From DATBAX01 sp963762965 (GTDB lineage: Bacteria; Acidobacteriota; Terriglobia; Terriglobales; Acidobacteriaceae), in the NCBI GenBank assembly GCA_963762965.1, contig CAVXME010000001.1:2294001-2358000 (forward strand): 64,000 nt of DNA, given 5' to 3'. Below are positions 1 to 9,063 of this stretch, piece after piece. The notes under the pieces were generated by a model. The model worked only from the letters and a program-made list of their open reading frames with translations, ran no database searches and was not told the origin of the DNA. A program made the position numbers and the translations under genes. Within the stretch, counting starts at the first letter, position 1. Each line of letters starts with the position of its first letter.

Positions 1-569
1 GGATCCAGAATGATGGTGTGCAGGCACATGCCGCCGGCACCCGGCTGCCAGTTGGGACCGGTGCCATGGCCACGGAGGCCGGAGAGTTCCTGCCAGTTTT
101 CGCCGCCGTCGGTCGAGCGGAAGATGGCAGCGTCTTCCACACCGGCGTAAACCGTGTTGGGATCGGTGAGCGACGGCTCGACATGCCACACCCGCTTGAA
201 CTCCCAGGGATGCGGCTTGCCGTCGTAAAACTGGTGCGTGGTCATGGGCGCGCCGGTCTCGGCGGAGGTGTCGTATACAAATTTGTTGCTGGCGGCCTTC
301 GGAGGGCCTGGGGCGGGAGTTTCTCCGGGCGGGGTGCCGGGTTGGAGCCAGGTTTTGCCGCCGTCGTCAGAGCGCTGGATCAGCTGACCGAACCATCCGC
401 TCGACTGCGAAGCGTAGATGCGATTGGGATCGGCGGGGGACGCTTTCAGGTGATACATCTCCCAGCCGGCAAAATGCGGGCCGCTGACATCCCATTTTTC
501 GCGTTTGCCGTCCGACGTAAGAATGAATGCGCCCTTGCGTGTGCCCACCAGGACTCGTACCGTGCTCAT
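1..569 (-). CDS. BNR/VPS10-like repeat glycosyl hydrolase (sialidase-like), 3' part beyond window
   Basis: This gene starts inside the window with ATG at 569 and runs off the left edge, so only about 189 N-terminal residues are visible. A strong ribosome binding site (AAGGAG) lies just before the ATG. The protein begins MSTVRVLVGTRKGAF and contains Asp-box-like motifs (RSDDGGKTW and RSTDGGENW), which mark blades of a BNR-type beta-propeller. The segment GPNWQPGAGGMCLHTI is typical of the WD40/YVTN/BNR-like proteins often labelled exo-alpha-sialidase or glycosyl hydrolase. No signal peptide is visible, so it is probably cytoplasmic. The true substrate is unknown; members of this family are frequently misannotated as sialidases. 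Confidence 0.8.
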   Translation of the reverse strand, partial: MSTVRVLVGTRKGAFILTSDGKREKWDVSGPHFAGWEMYHLKASPADPNRIYASQSSGWFGQLIQRSDDGGKTWLQPGTPPGETPAPGPPKAASNKFVYDTSAETGAPMTTHQFYDGKPHPWEFKRVWHVEPSLTDPNTVYAGVEDAAIFRSTDGGENWQELSGLRGHGTGPNWQPGAGGMCLHTIILD

Positions 570-618
570 ACCCTCACTCCTTCTTGAAATTGGCGATGAG
601 TATTGCGATTTTGCTAAG

Positions 619-720
619 TTATCCGCGTTCGTAGGCCTGCTGCAAGGCTTTTATATCAAGCTTGCCCATCTGAAGCATGGCCTGCATGACTCTCTTAGCT
701 TTCTCAGCATCCTGGTCTCG
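619..720 (-). pseudogene. C-terminal remnant of a PhnB-like VOC family protein
   Basis: The minus strand reads about 33 codons ending in TAA that resemble the C-terminus of PhnB-like VOC (glyoxalase-fold) proteins, with the recognisable run AKRVMQAMLQMGKLDI followed by a short helix. A full protein would be about 150 residues, but upstream the frame runs into a palindromic repeat and then unrelated sequence, and no start or body of the domain is present. It is best read as a decayed 3' end. The assignment rests on one short similarity recalled from the family, so it is tentative. Confidence 0.5.
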
Positions 721-730
721 CGAAGGAAAT

Positions 731-757
731 CCCCGCCCAAGCAGAGCTTGGACGGGG
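731..757. repeat. Palindromic intergenic repeat (12-bp stem, 3-nt loop)
   Basis: Bases 731-742 pair with 746-757 (11 of 12 positions) around the loop AGA, and are flanked by GGCACCC. The rest of the 570-871 gap holds the VOC remnant and nothing else recognisable. The structure could be a dispersed extragenic palindrome or a terminator for the remnant; there is no T-run on the plus strand. Confidence 0.55.
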
Positions 758-871
758 CACCCTCGAGAGTCAATGTGGGTGAATCGACTAGATGCTCTCC
801 CGAACCTCCGCTTGTATTTCCTCGAAATCCATGGATAATAGCCGTTCTCCTTCCCCCAGAGGGAGCCTTTT

Positions 872-3283
872 ATGCCGTACCGAACGCGCTGGTTCTGCGT
901 CGCCGTCGTGGTTTGTCTATCGGCAATCTCCGCGTCAAGTTATGCGCAAACCGCACCCGGTGCGGCCCCCAACTCGGACGCCACCTATCAGCAATTGCGA
1001 AACATCGGGTTGAGCGCGGAGGCCGTGACCGTCAACAACTTTGAACTCAAGCGGGACGCTGCGACATTCCTTCTGCGCTCGGGCACAGTGTGTTTTGTCG
1101 CCCCGGTCCAGGGGAGGGTCACGGGAGCGGTGTTTGTGGGCGACGGGAACATGACTCTTGATCCGCCTTCGCCGGGAGAGGCCGTGAGCCTCAAGCGGCT
1201 TACCAAGGAAGACAAGTTCAGTGAAGATTTCAGCCGCCTCGCGCTTCGTTTCACGGATTCGACGTACGACCAGATCAAAAAAGGCGGGACTCCTGCCTCT
1301 GGCGGCTGCGATGCCGGGTTGTTGGAAGACAGCCAGCACACCACGCGAAAGAAACTGAATTACAACCTGAGCGCGCGCATATTGCAGGACTTGCTGAACG
1401 CACAGCAGGGCGGGCTGTTCGTGGCGTTTGTCCACGGCAAGCATTACGACGACAAGTTGATGTACTTCATGGATCCGGATGGAGCGCCCGGAGTGGCCCC
1501 CGAACAGGTTGAATTGACGTCCTACGGAGAAAACAAGTCGGGGACCTGGGCTTCCTTTAATTTCTCTTCCGAGTACAGGGACGGCTTGGGAGCAGGGGGC
1601 GAGCCGAACTCGAGAATCCACATTGAGCACCAGGAACTGGATACGACGATCGAAAAAAGCGCCCACCTCACGGGCAAGGCAATCACAACCTTCGTGTCGG
1701 AATCGTCCGGACTGCGGGTTGTGGGGCTCAGCCTTTTTCCAACATTGCGCGTGGATAGCGTGAAAGCGGAGGACGGCCAACCGGTCTCGTTCATCCAGGA
1801 GGATAAGAACGACGATCCCGATTTTTACGTGATTCTCGCGAAACCGTTGTCCAAGGGCGATAAGTTCACCATCACTACGACCTATAACGGTAAGGATGCA
1901 GTGCTCAATGAAGGCAGCGGCAATTACTATCCCATTGCCCGGGAAGACTGGTATCCCAGCAAGGGTGGGGGGCTGGGCGACTACACCAACTTTGACATGA
2001 CTTTCCGGATTCCGAAAGGAATGAAAATGGCCGCCACCGGGAGCCTGCTCAGCGAAAGCAACGATGGCAGTCAGAATGTGACGGTCTGGAGAAGCGATAT
2101 TGCCCAGCCTCTGGCCGGTTTTCAGTTTGGCAGAATGAAGGAAGAGGATGCCAAGCTGACCTCGCCGGATTTCCTGGTGGCGGCTTACGCCAACGAGGAA
2201 CCGCCGGATTGGGCCGACAAACTTCGCGGCGGAACCATGGGAAACCTGAGCACGGTCAGCATGATGAAGCAGCCGCTCTCGGAGGCGCAGTACGCCATTG
2301 GCCTCTACACTGGATACTTCGGCCCATTGCCGTTCAAGCGGCTGAACATTACCCAGCAGACCGCCTGCACCTACGGCCAGTCCTGGCCCGGCTTGGTGTG
2401 GCTGCCGATTTGCTCGTTTTACGATGTGACGGTGCGCCACCAGCTGGGACTGGATTTCAGCGACAACATTTACTGGAAGGTCGTGACGCCGCACGAGGTC
2501 GCGCATCAATGGTGGGGACAAACCGTGGGATTCGAATCCTATCGCGATCAGTGGATGAGCGAAGGGTTCGCCGATTTTTCCGCCTCGTTGTTCTTACAAA
2601 GCGCGTACGGGAAAAATGGCCAGAAGGAATTCCTCAATTTCTGGGATGAAGAGAGGAAGTCGCTCACGGAGAGAAATGCCGACGGTTTCCGCGCCATTGA
2701 TGTGGGGCCGGTCACCATGGGATATCGCAGCAGCAACAGCAAAACGGGCAACATCGGCTCCCATCTCATCTATCCCAAGGGCGCGTATATCCTGCACATG
2801 GTCCGCATGATGTTGTGGGACCGGCAGGATGGCGACCAGAACTTCAAAGAATTGATGCAGGACTTTGTGAAGACCTACGGCGGGAGAGCGGCCACCACCG
2901 AGGATTTCAAGGCCATGGTCGAGAAGCACATGAATGCCCAGATGAAGTCATTTGGCGACGGTACCATGGACTGGTTTTTCAATGAGTATGTTTATGGCAC
3001 AGCCTTGCCCAGCTACCGGTTTGAGACCGCAAGCTTCGATACCGATGCCAACGGCGACGTGGTTTTCAACGTCAAATTGACGCAATCGGGCGTGGATAAT
3101 AATTTCCGCATGCTGGTTCCGATCTATATCGAACTGGCCAGCGGGAACATCTATTTCCTGGGGCGTGCCCGGCTGGTGGGCAACAGCTCGTTCGAACAGA
3201 AAATACCGCTGAAAGGGCTAAAAGATAAGCCGCGCCGGGCCATCGTCAACTACTACGATGACGTGTTGGCTTCGTCGAACTGA
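872..3283 (+). CDS. Secreted M1 family metallo-aminopeptidase
   Basis: The 803-residue protein starts at ATG 872 behind a GAGGGA ribosome binding site and has a Sec signal peptide (residues 1-25, ending SSYAQ). The zinc motif HEVAH lies at residues 541-545 and the third ligand Glu at 564 in SEGFADF, giving the HExxH-x18-E pattern of M1 (gluzincin) peptidases. The canonical GAMEN substrate motif is not obvious. The N-terminal half (about 60-420) fits the beta-rich M1 N-domain. It probably trims peptides in the periplasm or outside the cell. The following glycosidase gene lies 183 bp downstream and has its own promoter-like sequence, so the gene is likely monocistronic. Confidence 0.88.
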   Translation: MPYRTRWFCVAVVVCLSAISASSYAQTAPGAAPNSDATYQQLRNIGLSAEAVTVNNFELKRDAATFLLRSGTVCFVAPVQGRVTGAVFVGDGNMTLDPPSPGEAVSLKRLTKEDKFSEDFSRLALRFTDSTYDQIKKGGTPASGGCDAGLLEDSQHTTRKKLNYNLSARILQDLLNAQQGGLFVAFVHGKHYDDKLMYFMDPDGAPGVAPEQVELTSYGENKSGTWASFNFSSEYRDGLGAGGEPNSRIHIEHQELDTTIEKSAHLTGKAITTFVSESSGLRVVGLSLFPTLRVDSVKAEDGQPVSFIQEDKNDDPDFYVILAKPLSKGDKFTITTTYNGKDAVLNEGSGNYYPIAREDWYPSKGGGLGDYTNFDMTFRIPKGMKMAATGSLLSESNDGSQNVTVWRSDIAQPLAGFQFGRMKEEDAKLTSPDFLVAAYANEEPPDWADKLRGGTMGNLSTVSMMKQPLSEAQYAIGLYTGYFGPLPFKRLNITQQTACTYGQSWPGLVWLPICSFYDVTVRHQLGLDFSDNIYWKVVTPHEVAHQWWGQTVGFESYRDQWMSEGFADFSASLFLQSAYGKNGQKEFLNFWDEERKSLTERNADGFRAIDVGPVTMGYRSSNSKTGNIGSHLIYPKGAYILHMVRMMLWDRQDGDQNFKELMQDFVKTYGGRAATTEDFKAMVEKHMNAQMKSFGDGTMDWFFNEYVYGTALPSYRFETASFDTDANGDVVFNVKLTQSGVDNNFRMLVPIYIELASGNIYFLGRARLVGNSSFEQKIPLKGLKDKPRRAIVNYYDDVLASSN

Positions 3284-3380
3284 GTTCCGCACCTTTTAAC
3301 GGCCAGGTCGCAATCCTCCAAGCAGCAGCTCTTGCTCCTGAGGACCGCCCGGGGCCGTGGCTAAATCATGATCTATACTC

Positions 3381-3409
3381 TTGACAGTCGCAGCGTACAG
3401 CGATAGAAA
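3381..3409 (+). promoter_or_regulatory. Candidate sigma-70 promoter upstream of glycosidase
   Basis: A perfect -35 box TTGACA (3381-3386) is followed after 17 bp by TAGAAA (3404-3409), a weak -10. It lies 58 bp upstream of the ATG at 3467, which has a GAGGGGG ribosome binding site. Confidence 0.4.
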
Positions 3410-3466
3410 AGCTTTGTTTCGGAACGAAAACGCTACAGTCAGTGTCTTTGAGGGGGTAAGCTCCAC

Positions 3467-5278
3467 ATGAAAACTGTACCCGGGACCATCATTTCGCGGT
3501 TGGCCTATAGCTTCCTCACGGTTGTTTTCTTAATGAGCCAAGCGTCGCTGAGCCAGGATGTTGGAAGCGCACCCGACGTAAATTCCAATCGCAAAAGCAA
3601 TACTGACATCCAGGGGGCGGCTGGGCAGCGTCCGCAGGACATGGCCACCACGACGATTTCGAACGAAATTAGAGGTACGGTCAAGGTGACGGTGGACGCG
3701 GACAAGCTCCGGCTTTCCATGGCGCCCCGGGCGCTGGCCGTGGAGACTCCGGTTTCCGATAACAACGTGGTGACGGTGCAGATGCTCAATCTCCTGAAGG
3801 ACGCGGGCGTGACCACCTTGCGCTATCCCGGCGGCGGCTACGCCGACAATTTCCACTGGGCGACGAACCGGCCCACAAATTCGCAGGTCGCTTTGACCCA
3901 GAGGTATAGCAACTTCGCCGCCAACAATGATTTCGGCCATTTTGTGGCCCTGGTTGACCGCTTGGGGACGGCCGTGATCACCGTCAACTATGGCTCGAAT
4001 CAGGATGGAACCGGCGGAGGGGAGCCGGCGGAGGCGGCGGCTTGGGTGGCGTATGCCAATGGAAAACCTACCGACACCAAGGCCATCGGCAAAGACTCAA
4101 CCGGATATGACTGGCAGACGGTTGGATACTGGGCTTCGTTGCGGGCTTCCGCGCCGCTGGCCAGCGATGATGGCAAGAATTTTCTGCGCATCAATCATCC
4201 CCAGCCGCTCGATATCCTTTATTGGGAGGTTGGCAACGAGGTTTATCTCAACGGATATTTTGGCGGTGAAGGGGAAGAAGTAGATTTTCATGCGCCCTAC
4301 GCCAAGGACAGCAAAGACAATGCCAAAACACGGCAGAAGAACCCGAGTTTGTCGCCAGACGCCTATGGCAAGGGCCTGGTGCAATTTTCCAACGCCATGA
4401 AAGCCGTGGACCCAAGAATCAAAATTGGCGCGTCGCTGGATTTGCCGGTGGTTTCTGACTGGAACATTCAGGAGTGGACCCAGGACCCGATCACAAAGCA
4501 ATATCGCCAGGCGACTTCGGTGCAGAAGCCCACCGACTCGGGTTTGGAATGGGACCGCGGGGTGATGAAGGCCGCGGGCAAGAACATCGACTTTGTTTCG
4601 CTGCACTGGTACGTCGGCGATACCACGGATGCCTCCGGGTATAAAGATCTGGACAATGCAAAATTGCTGAACACGGCATCGGACCAACTGCCCAAGGTCA
4701 TGGCCGGAGTGCTGGATTTGTTCCAGAAGTATTGCGGCAACAATGCCCAGAACATGCAGCTCCTGATTACCGGTATGGGGCTGAAACCCTACATTAATGT
4801 TCCCGACAACCTGGTGGTGGGGCTGTTTACCACGGACGCCTACTTGAGCCTGATCCAGGCGGGGGCCGCTAATATCGATTGGACGGAGTTGGAAAAAGGC
4901 GGCTTTCTCGACGACATCAACAAGCCAGGCCCGGCGTATTTCGGAATGCAGATGGTGCATTTTCTGATGAATTTGCGGGAGCCGTTAGTGACGACAACTT
5001 CGAGCAATTCACTGCTTTCCGTGTACGCGGCGAAGCATGCGGACGGAAGCATGACCCTGATGTTCATCAACAAGGATCCGAAGAACGTGGCCAACATCAA
5101 GGTGAATGTAAGCGGCGCCAAACTGGCAAGCAGCGGCATGCGCTTCGATTTTGGAAGAAGCAATCCTCCCACGGACAATGTCATTGCGGCCAACCAAATT
5201 GACCAGGTGGGGAATTCGTTCAACGTGACCGTCCCTGCTTATACGATTTCCGACGTGCTCATACCCAAGGCGAAGTAA
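3467..5278 (+). CDS. Exported clan GH-A-like glycoside hydrolase (arabinofuranosidase/GH79-type)
   Basis: The 603-residue protein has an N-terminal signal segment (hydrophobic about 10-27, SQASLSQ) and a central TIM-barrel-like region. The strand TLRYPGGGYADNF (about 119-131) and the motif WEVGNEVYLNG, with Asn257-Glu258, match the acid/base region of clan GH-A enzymes such as GH51, GH39 and GH79. A candidate nucleophile is Glu474 in DWTELEKGG, which is less certain. The C-terminal 100 residues look like a beta-sandwich (DGSMTLMFINKDPKNVANIKV) as in GH51/GH79. It probably cleaves a plant or microbial polysaccharide outside the cytoplasm; the substrate cannot be read from sequence. Confidence 0.72.
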   Translation: MKTVPGTIISRLAYSFLTVVFLMSQASLSQDVGSAPDVNSNRKSNTDIQGAAGQRPQDMATTTISNEIRGTVKVTVDADKLRLSMAPRALAVETPVSDNNVVTVQMLNLLKDAGVTTLRYPGGGYADNFHWATNRPTNSQVALTQRYSNFAANNDFGHFVALVDRLGTAVITVNYGSNQDGTGGGEPAEAAAWVAYANGKPTDTKAIGKDSTGYDWQTVGYWASLRASAPLASDDGKNFLRINHPQPLDILYWEVGNEVYLNGYFGGEGEEVDFHAPYAKDSKDNAKTRQKNPSLSPDAYGKGLVQFSNAMKAVDPRIKIGASLDLPVVSDWNIQEWTQDPITKQYRQATSVQKPTDSGLEWDRGVMKAAGKNIDFVSLHWYVGDTTDASGYKDLDNAKLLNTASDQLPKVMAGVLDLFQKYCGNNAQNMQLLITGMGLKPYINVPDNLVVGLFTTDAYLSLIQAGAANIDWTELEKGGFLDDINKPGPAYFGMQMVHFLMNLREPLVTTTSSNSLLSVYAAKHADGSMTLMFINKDPKNVANIKVNVSGAKLASSGMRFDFGRSNPPTDNVIAANQIDQVGNSFNVTVPAYTISDVLIPKAK

Positions 5279-5336
5279 GTTTTCGGGCAAAGCGCAGCGC
5301 AGGGATTTATTTTTCTTGCTATGGGTTGACTCCCGC

Positions 5337-6221
5337 TTACTTTCCTTTTTCGCGGCTCAGAACTGTCTGCACCAGATCGGCGAGCTGGTCCGCCGTGAAC
5401 TGGTTGCCCTCGATATTCGCAACTAATTTCCCGTGGCGATCGATAATCGCAGTATGCAAGGAGTGGTTCATCAAACCTTCGTCGGGGAAGTAATCCACGC
5501 CAAACATGTCGGTTACCCGTTGCACATCAGGCACGGGGCCGGTGAGGAAGTGCCAGGTGTCGGGGTCCGCCTTCCAGGTGCTGGCGTACTTGGCGAGAAT
5601 CTCGGGCTGATCGTGTACCGGATCGAAAGTAACGGTAAGCAGTATGAGATTCCGGCCCAGTTGTTCTTTGAAGCGTTTTTGCAGGGCCCCGAAGTTGTTG
5701 GAGATGCGGAAACAGAAGTTGGGCAAAGCGCAGCGCGTATAAATGAAATTGATGGCCACAACTTTCCCGGCAAACTGGGAGAACTTCACAGGACGGCGGC
5801 TCTGATCGGTCAAAGTGAAATCCGGCACTGCCTGGCCACTGGTCAGGGCTTTCGATGAGGACGAACCCGGCGTGCCGATGGAATTCATCAGCTTCAAACG
5901 GCGCGCGGTCAGGGGATCCTGCTCCAGGCTTGCGTAGGGCTTGATATGGACATCCTTGGCATAAGACGAATCTTTTTCCACTACCAAGGTGAAATCTACC
6001 GTCATGCCCGGAGTCAAACCGTTAAGCTCCTTGAGCTCGTGGACGTCAAAGGGCATGGTCATGGCGTCCATGAAGCCGGGGATGCTTTGGCAGGAGACCA
6101 CGAAATTCCGGTGCGGGGCATCCACCTTGAGAACCATTCCGGTTGCCGGATACTCCTGGGCCGCGAAACTCAGGCTTGCGCCAAAGCCTAGCAACGCGAA
6201 GAGTATGGCGACATGCTTCAT
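5337..6221 (-). CDS. CusF-like copper-binding domain fused to SCO1/SenC thioredoxin-fold protein
   Basis: The 294-residue protein has a signal peptide (1-21). Residues about 25-95 resemble the CusF/copper-binding domain family, with a Met-rich motif IPGFMDAMTMPF at 47-58. Residues about 130-290 form a SCO1/SenC domain: Cys164 and Cys170 in TRCALPNFC and the conserved copper-ligand His253 in NHSLH. The two cysteines are spaced C-x5-C rather than the usual C-x3-C. SCO proteins deliver copper to the CuA site of cytochrome oxidase; the CusF part may hold or donate the metal. The gene is convergent with the glycosidase and 39 bp downstream of the CRTAC1 gene on the same strand, so co-transcription is possible. 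Confidence 0.82.
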   Translation of the reverse strand: MKHVAILFALLGFGASLSFAAQEYPATGMVLKVDAPHRNFVVSCQSIPGFMDAMTMPFDVHELKELNGLTPGMTVDFTLVVEKDSSYAKDVHIKPYASLEQDPLTARRLKLMNSIGTPGSSSSKALTSGQAVPDFTLTDQSRRPVKFSQFAGKVVAINFIYTRCALPNFCFRISNNFGALQKRFKEQLGRNLILLTVTFDPVHDQPEILAKYASTWKADPDTWHFLTGPVPDVQRVTDMFGVDYFPDEGLMNHSLHTAIIDRHGKLVANIEGNQFTADQLADLVQTVLSREKGK

Positions 6222-6260
6222 GATCTGGTCTTTCTCCGCCGGTAAAAAACATCCCGCCGA

Positions 6261-8888
6261 TTATTTAGTATCCGCGACAGGTTGCCTGGGTTGCTCGGAA
6301 ATTGCGGCTGCGGCCCGGTTGGGCCCTCCCAGGCGGTACGGCTGCCGGTCCAACTTCGTGTAGTCGGTAGCGAATTCTTTGATTTCCAGAAACTGGTTCG
6401 GGTTCACGTTGGAAAAGTGCTGCCGGGTGTTGCTGGTGGGCCACCAGATTTCGAGGTCAACGATGCGGGCCGATTTGCCGATCCCGATATGCTGTTGCAA
6501 AGGCGACGCTCCAAACGAGCCTCCACTGCTGACCGTGCGATGGATGGAGCGTATCCCCTGACCTTTATTCTCGACGGTCACTTTGATCCGCGCTCCGATG
6601 GCGGCCCGGTTGGTTTTCACGCCTACCAGCTTCAGGCTGATCCAATCGTTTCCGTTGCCAGGATTTTCGAAGAGGCGGAGCTCATGACTGTCCGCCGGGG
6701 TGGCGCCGCCCACTCTGGCGATAATGTCCTCGCTGCCGCGGTTGTCCATGTCGGCAAAAGCGATCCCGTGTCCCTTGTGCAACTCGCCGGTCCCGGACGA
6801 AGCGGTAACGTCCACGAAATACTTTCCGTCGTGATTGCGAAGCAATACGTGGGGGACCAGGGAACCGTAAGAGGGGTTCCCGTTGCCCAGATAAATGTCG
6901 AGAAACCCGTCGTTGTCGATGTCCCCGAAATTGGCGCCCATGGGCATGAACACTTTGTCGAGTCCGACCTCTTTGGTGACGTCCCGGAAGGTGCCGTTTC
7001 CCAGGTTCTTGTAGAGCTTCAGAGTGGTCGCATTGTGTGGGAGCCCCAGGTAGGTGCGCGCGGTTTCTTCCACCGAAACGAAGTAACTGGTGACGAAAAG
7101 GTCAGGCCAGCCGTCGTTGTCGTAGTCGAAAAACCAGGTGGAGAAGCCGCGACCCGCGCCCGGCGTTCCTGCCGGGCCGGCAACCTCGGTGAAGGTGTTG
7201 TCATGGTTGTTGTGATAGAGGAAGTTGTCGCCGTTCATATTGGAGACGTAGAGGTCCACCCAACCGTCGTTGTCATAGTCGGCCGCGGCGACCCCCTTCG
7301 TGTAGGCAATCCGGTCTACACCGGCGGCGTGGGCGATGTCTTGAAATGTGCCGTCGCCCTTGTTCAAAAAAAGCTGGGCGGGGCCGTTTTCGTTGCCAAC
7401 GAACAGATCGAGGAGCCCATCATTATTAATGTCAACCCAGACTGCTGCCTGGGTGCTGGTGGCAGGCACGGCCAGGCCGGCTGCGGCCGTGACATCGGTG
7501 AAGGTGCCGTCGCAATGGCCGCGCAGCAGAGACTTGCGCTGCGCGACCTCCCAGCCGCCGCGCAAAACCAAAATGTCCATGCAGCCATCGTTGTCGTAGT
7601 CGGCTTGCAGAATGTTCAGTCCCCCCAGCTGGTCGGACAAACCGGCCTTCGCAGTCTGCTCGGCGAAAGTCCCATCTCCGTTGTTGTGAAAGTAGTGCAT
7701 GGGCTCGCAACTACCGAAGCTCGAGGTCACTACATCGAATCGCCCGTTGTTTTCGAAGTCGTCCACGAGCACGCCACCAGCCATGCCGAAAGCGTTCAAT
7801 CCCGCTGCGGGAGCCACATCCACGAAGCGTCCAACGTTCTCCTTGGACACAAAAACAGAAGGCGGAATCAGGTAATCTTTAGGAACTTTCGCGGGATATT
7901 CCCCCAGCGTCATGTATGTAAGGTTGAGCAGCCATCGCACCTCGATCTCCTCAGGTTTCAGATCAAGGTATTGCAGAAAATATTCGACGGCCTTTTTTGA
8001 ATCTGCTGTTTTCGGGTATGCACTGCCGGGTGCCATGGGCAAGAGACATCGGTCGCCGGGACTGCTATAGATGTCGTTCTCCATTTCGGACTTGTGCAGG
8101 TAGGCAATCCCGAGGGCCTCGTCCATCTGGAGCATCCCGCTGGGGACGTCGGACATGGCAATTTGATATGCGTCCTGGTATTCCGCGATCGCCTGGTCCA
8201 TTTCACCCGCATAGGCGTGAAACTGTCCCAGGGTGTAGTGCGCCATCAGCACATCGAGCGGAGGGTGGGATGCGCGCGCCTCCTTATTCTGGGGAGACAA
8301 GAAATCTTCCAATTGCGCGACCTTGGCCGACAGGGACTGCTTGCGGACCTCGCAGACGTTGCGCGGACTCTGATTCCAATCATCTGCTTTGGGGAAGTTA
8401 GCGAGGGCGGCTTCTGCCTCGATGAGGCCGGCAACGTCGAGCGTGTACTTCACGCTGCCGGTGGCAATCGTGGCCGGACTGCCTCCGGAGGGTGCGATCT
8501 TGCCACCGGAACCAGTCCTCCGCACCACTTTCAAGATGCCGAATCCGATCGGGGTGTGAAATACGGGGCTTACTTTCCCGGGGCCGAGGCCTTGTAAAGC
8601 ATCTCTCATTTCCGGACGCAGCTGCGAGACGCCGATGTTCTTCATCAGGCCGCCATCGACCGCCGTAGAATCAATGGATTTTGCCTTGGCGATCGCGGCA
8701 AAGTCCTCGCCCTTTTTCACTCGGTCAAGGAGATGCTGGGCTTCTTCAGGAGAGCCGACGACGATGATTCGCAACGTAACCTCATCGGGAGACGAGGGGG
8801 AAGACGGGGAAACTTGTGCGCAGAGCGGCAGACAAACGATGGCGACGGCAATCACCAACCACGCCCTATTCCATGCCTTCGAGGACAA
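6261..8888 (-). CDS. Exported PPIase (parvulin)-TPR-CRTAC1/ASPIC-UnbV fusion protein
   Basis: The 875-residue protein uses a TTG start supported by an AGGGGAGG ribosome binding site 7 nt upstream, and has a signal peptide (1-25, LPLCAQ). Residues about 35-120 match a PpiC/SurA rotamase domain (VDGGLMKNIGVSQLRPEM, FHTPIGFGILKVV). A TPR-like helical region follows (about 200-340). From about 355 to 760 there are repeated VCBS/FG-GAP calcium-binding blades of the type DYDNDGWVDLYV. The end (about 770-845) is an ASPIC/UnbV domain (NRAAIGARIKVTV). Such CRTAC1-like proteins are common and abundant in Acidobacteriota; the role is unknown, possibly binding at the cell surface. Confidence 0.82.
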   Translation of the reverse strand: MSSKAWNRAWLVIAVAIVCLPLCAQVSPSSPSSPDEVTLRIIVVGSPEEAQHLLDRVKKGEDFAAIAKAKSIDSTAVDGGLMKNIGVSQLRPEMRDALQGLGPGKVSPVFHTPIGFGILKVVRRTGSGGKIAPSGGSPATIATGSVKYTLDVAGLIEAEAALANFPKADDWNQSPRNVCEVRKQSLSAKVAQLEDFLSPQNKEARASHPPLDVLMAHYTLGQFHAYAGEMDQAIAEYQDAYQIAMSDVPSGMLQMDEALGIAYLHKSEMENDIYSSPGDRCLLPMAPGSAYPKTADSKKAVEYFLQYLDLKPEEIEVRWLLNLTYMTLGEYPAKVPKDYLIPPSVFVSKENVGRFVDVAPAAGLNAFGMAGGVLVDDFENNGRFDVVTSSFGSCEPMHYFHNNGDGTFAEQTAKAGLSDQLGGLNILQADYDNDGCMDILVLRGGWEVAQRKSLLRGHCDGTFTDVTAAAGLAVPATSTQAAVWVDINNDGLLDLFVGNENGPAQLFLNKGDGTFQDIAHAAGVDRIAYTKGVAAADYDNDGWVDLYVSNMNGDNFLYHNNHDNTFTEVAGPAGTPGAGRGFSTWFFDYDNDGWPDLFVTSYFVSVEETARTYLGLPHNATTLKLYKNLGNGTFRDVTKEVGLDKVFMPMGANFGDIDNDGFLDIYLGNGNPSYGSLVPHVLLRNHDGKYFVDVTASSGTGELHKGHGIAFADMDNRGSEDIIARVGGATPADSHELRLFENPGNGNDWISLKLVGVKTNRAAIGARIKVTVENKGQGIRSIHRTVSSGGSFGASPLQQHIGIGKSARIVDLEIWWPTSNTRQHFSNVNPNQFLEIKEFATDYTKLDRQPYRLGGPNRAAAAISEQPRQPVADTK

Positions 8889-9063
8889 ACTAAAACCTCC
8901 CCTGAAATTTCAACGTATTAGGTTCGAATTGGATGGGCGCGGTATGACCAACCTCAACAAAATCGCGGAGAGAGAAATCCTAAGGGTGGTGGCACCTCCG
9001 CACCATAATGCAAACATATTATCTGAAACGGGCGGAGCGAGGGTAAAGGCCATGCCCAACGCT

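Noticed and set aside
935..2521. Long minus-strand open frame (528 codons) inside the aminopeptidase gene
   Set aside because: It is antisense to a gene with a signal peptide, zinc motif and correct length; the frame is open because of GC-rich third positions and has no recognisable domain.
3424..3440. Possible LacI operator before the glycosidase gene
   Set aside because: CGAAAACGCTACAG keeps the central CG and flanking AA, but mismatches the consensus at several fixed positions.
6282..8000. Plus-strand open frame (572 codons) opposite the PPIase-CRTAC1 gene
   Set aside because: It mirrors the VCBS repeats, with monotonous Val-rich sequence, and has no domain or ribosome binding site.
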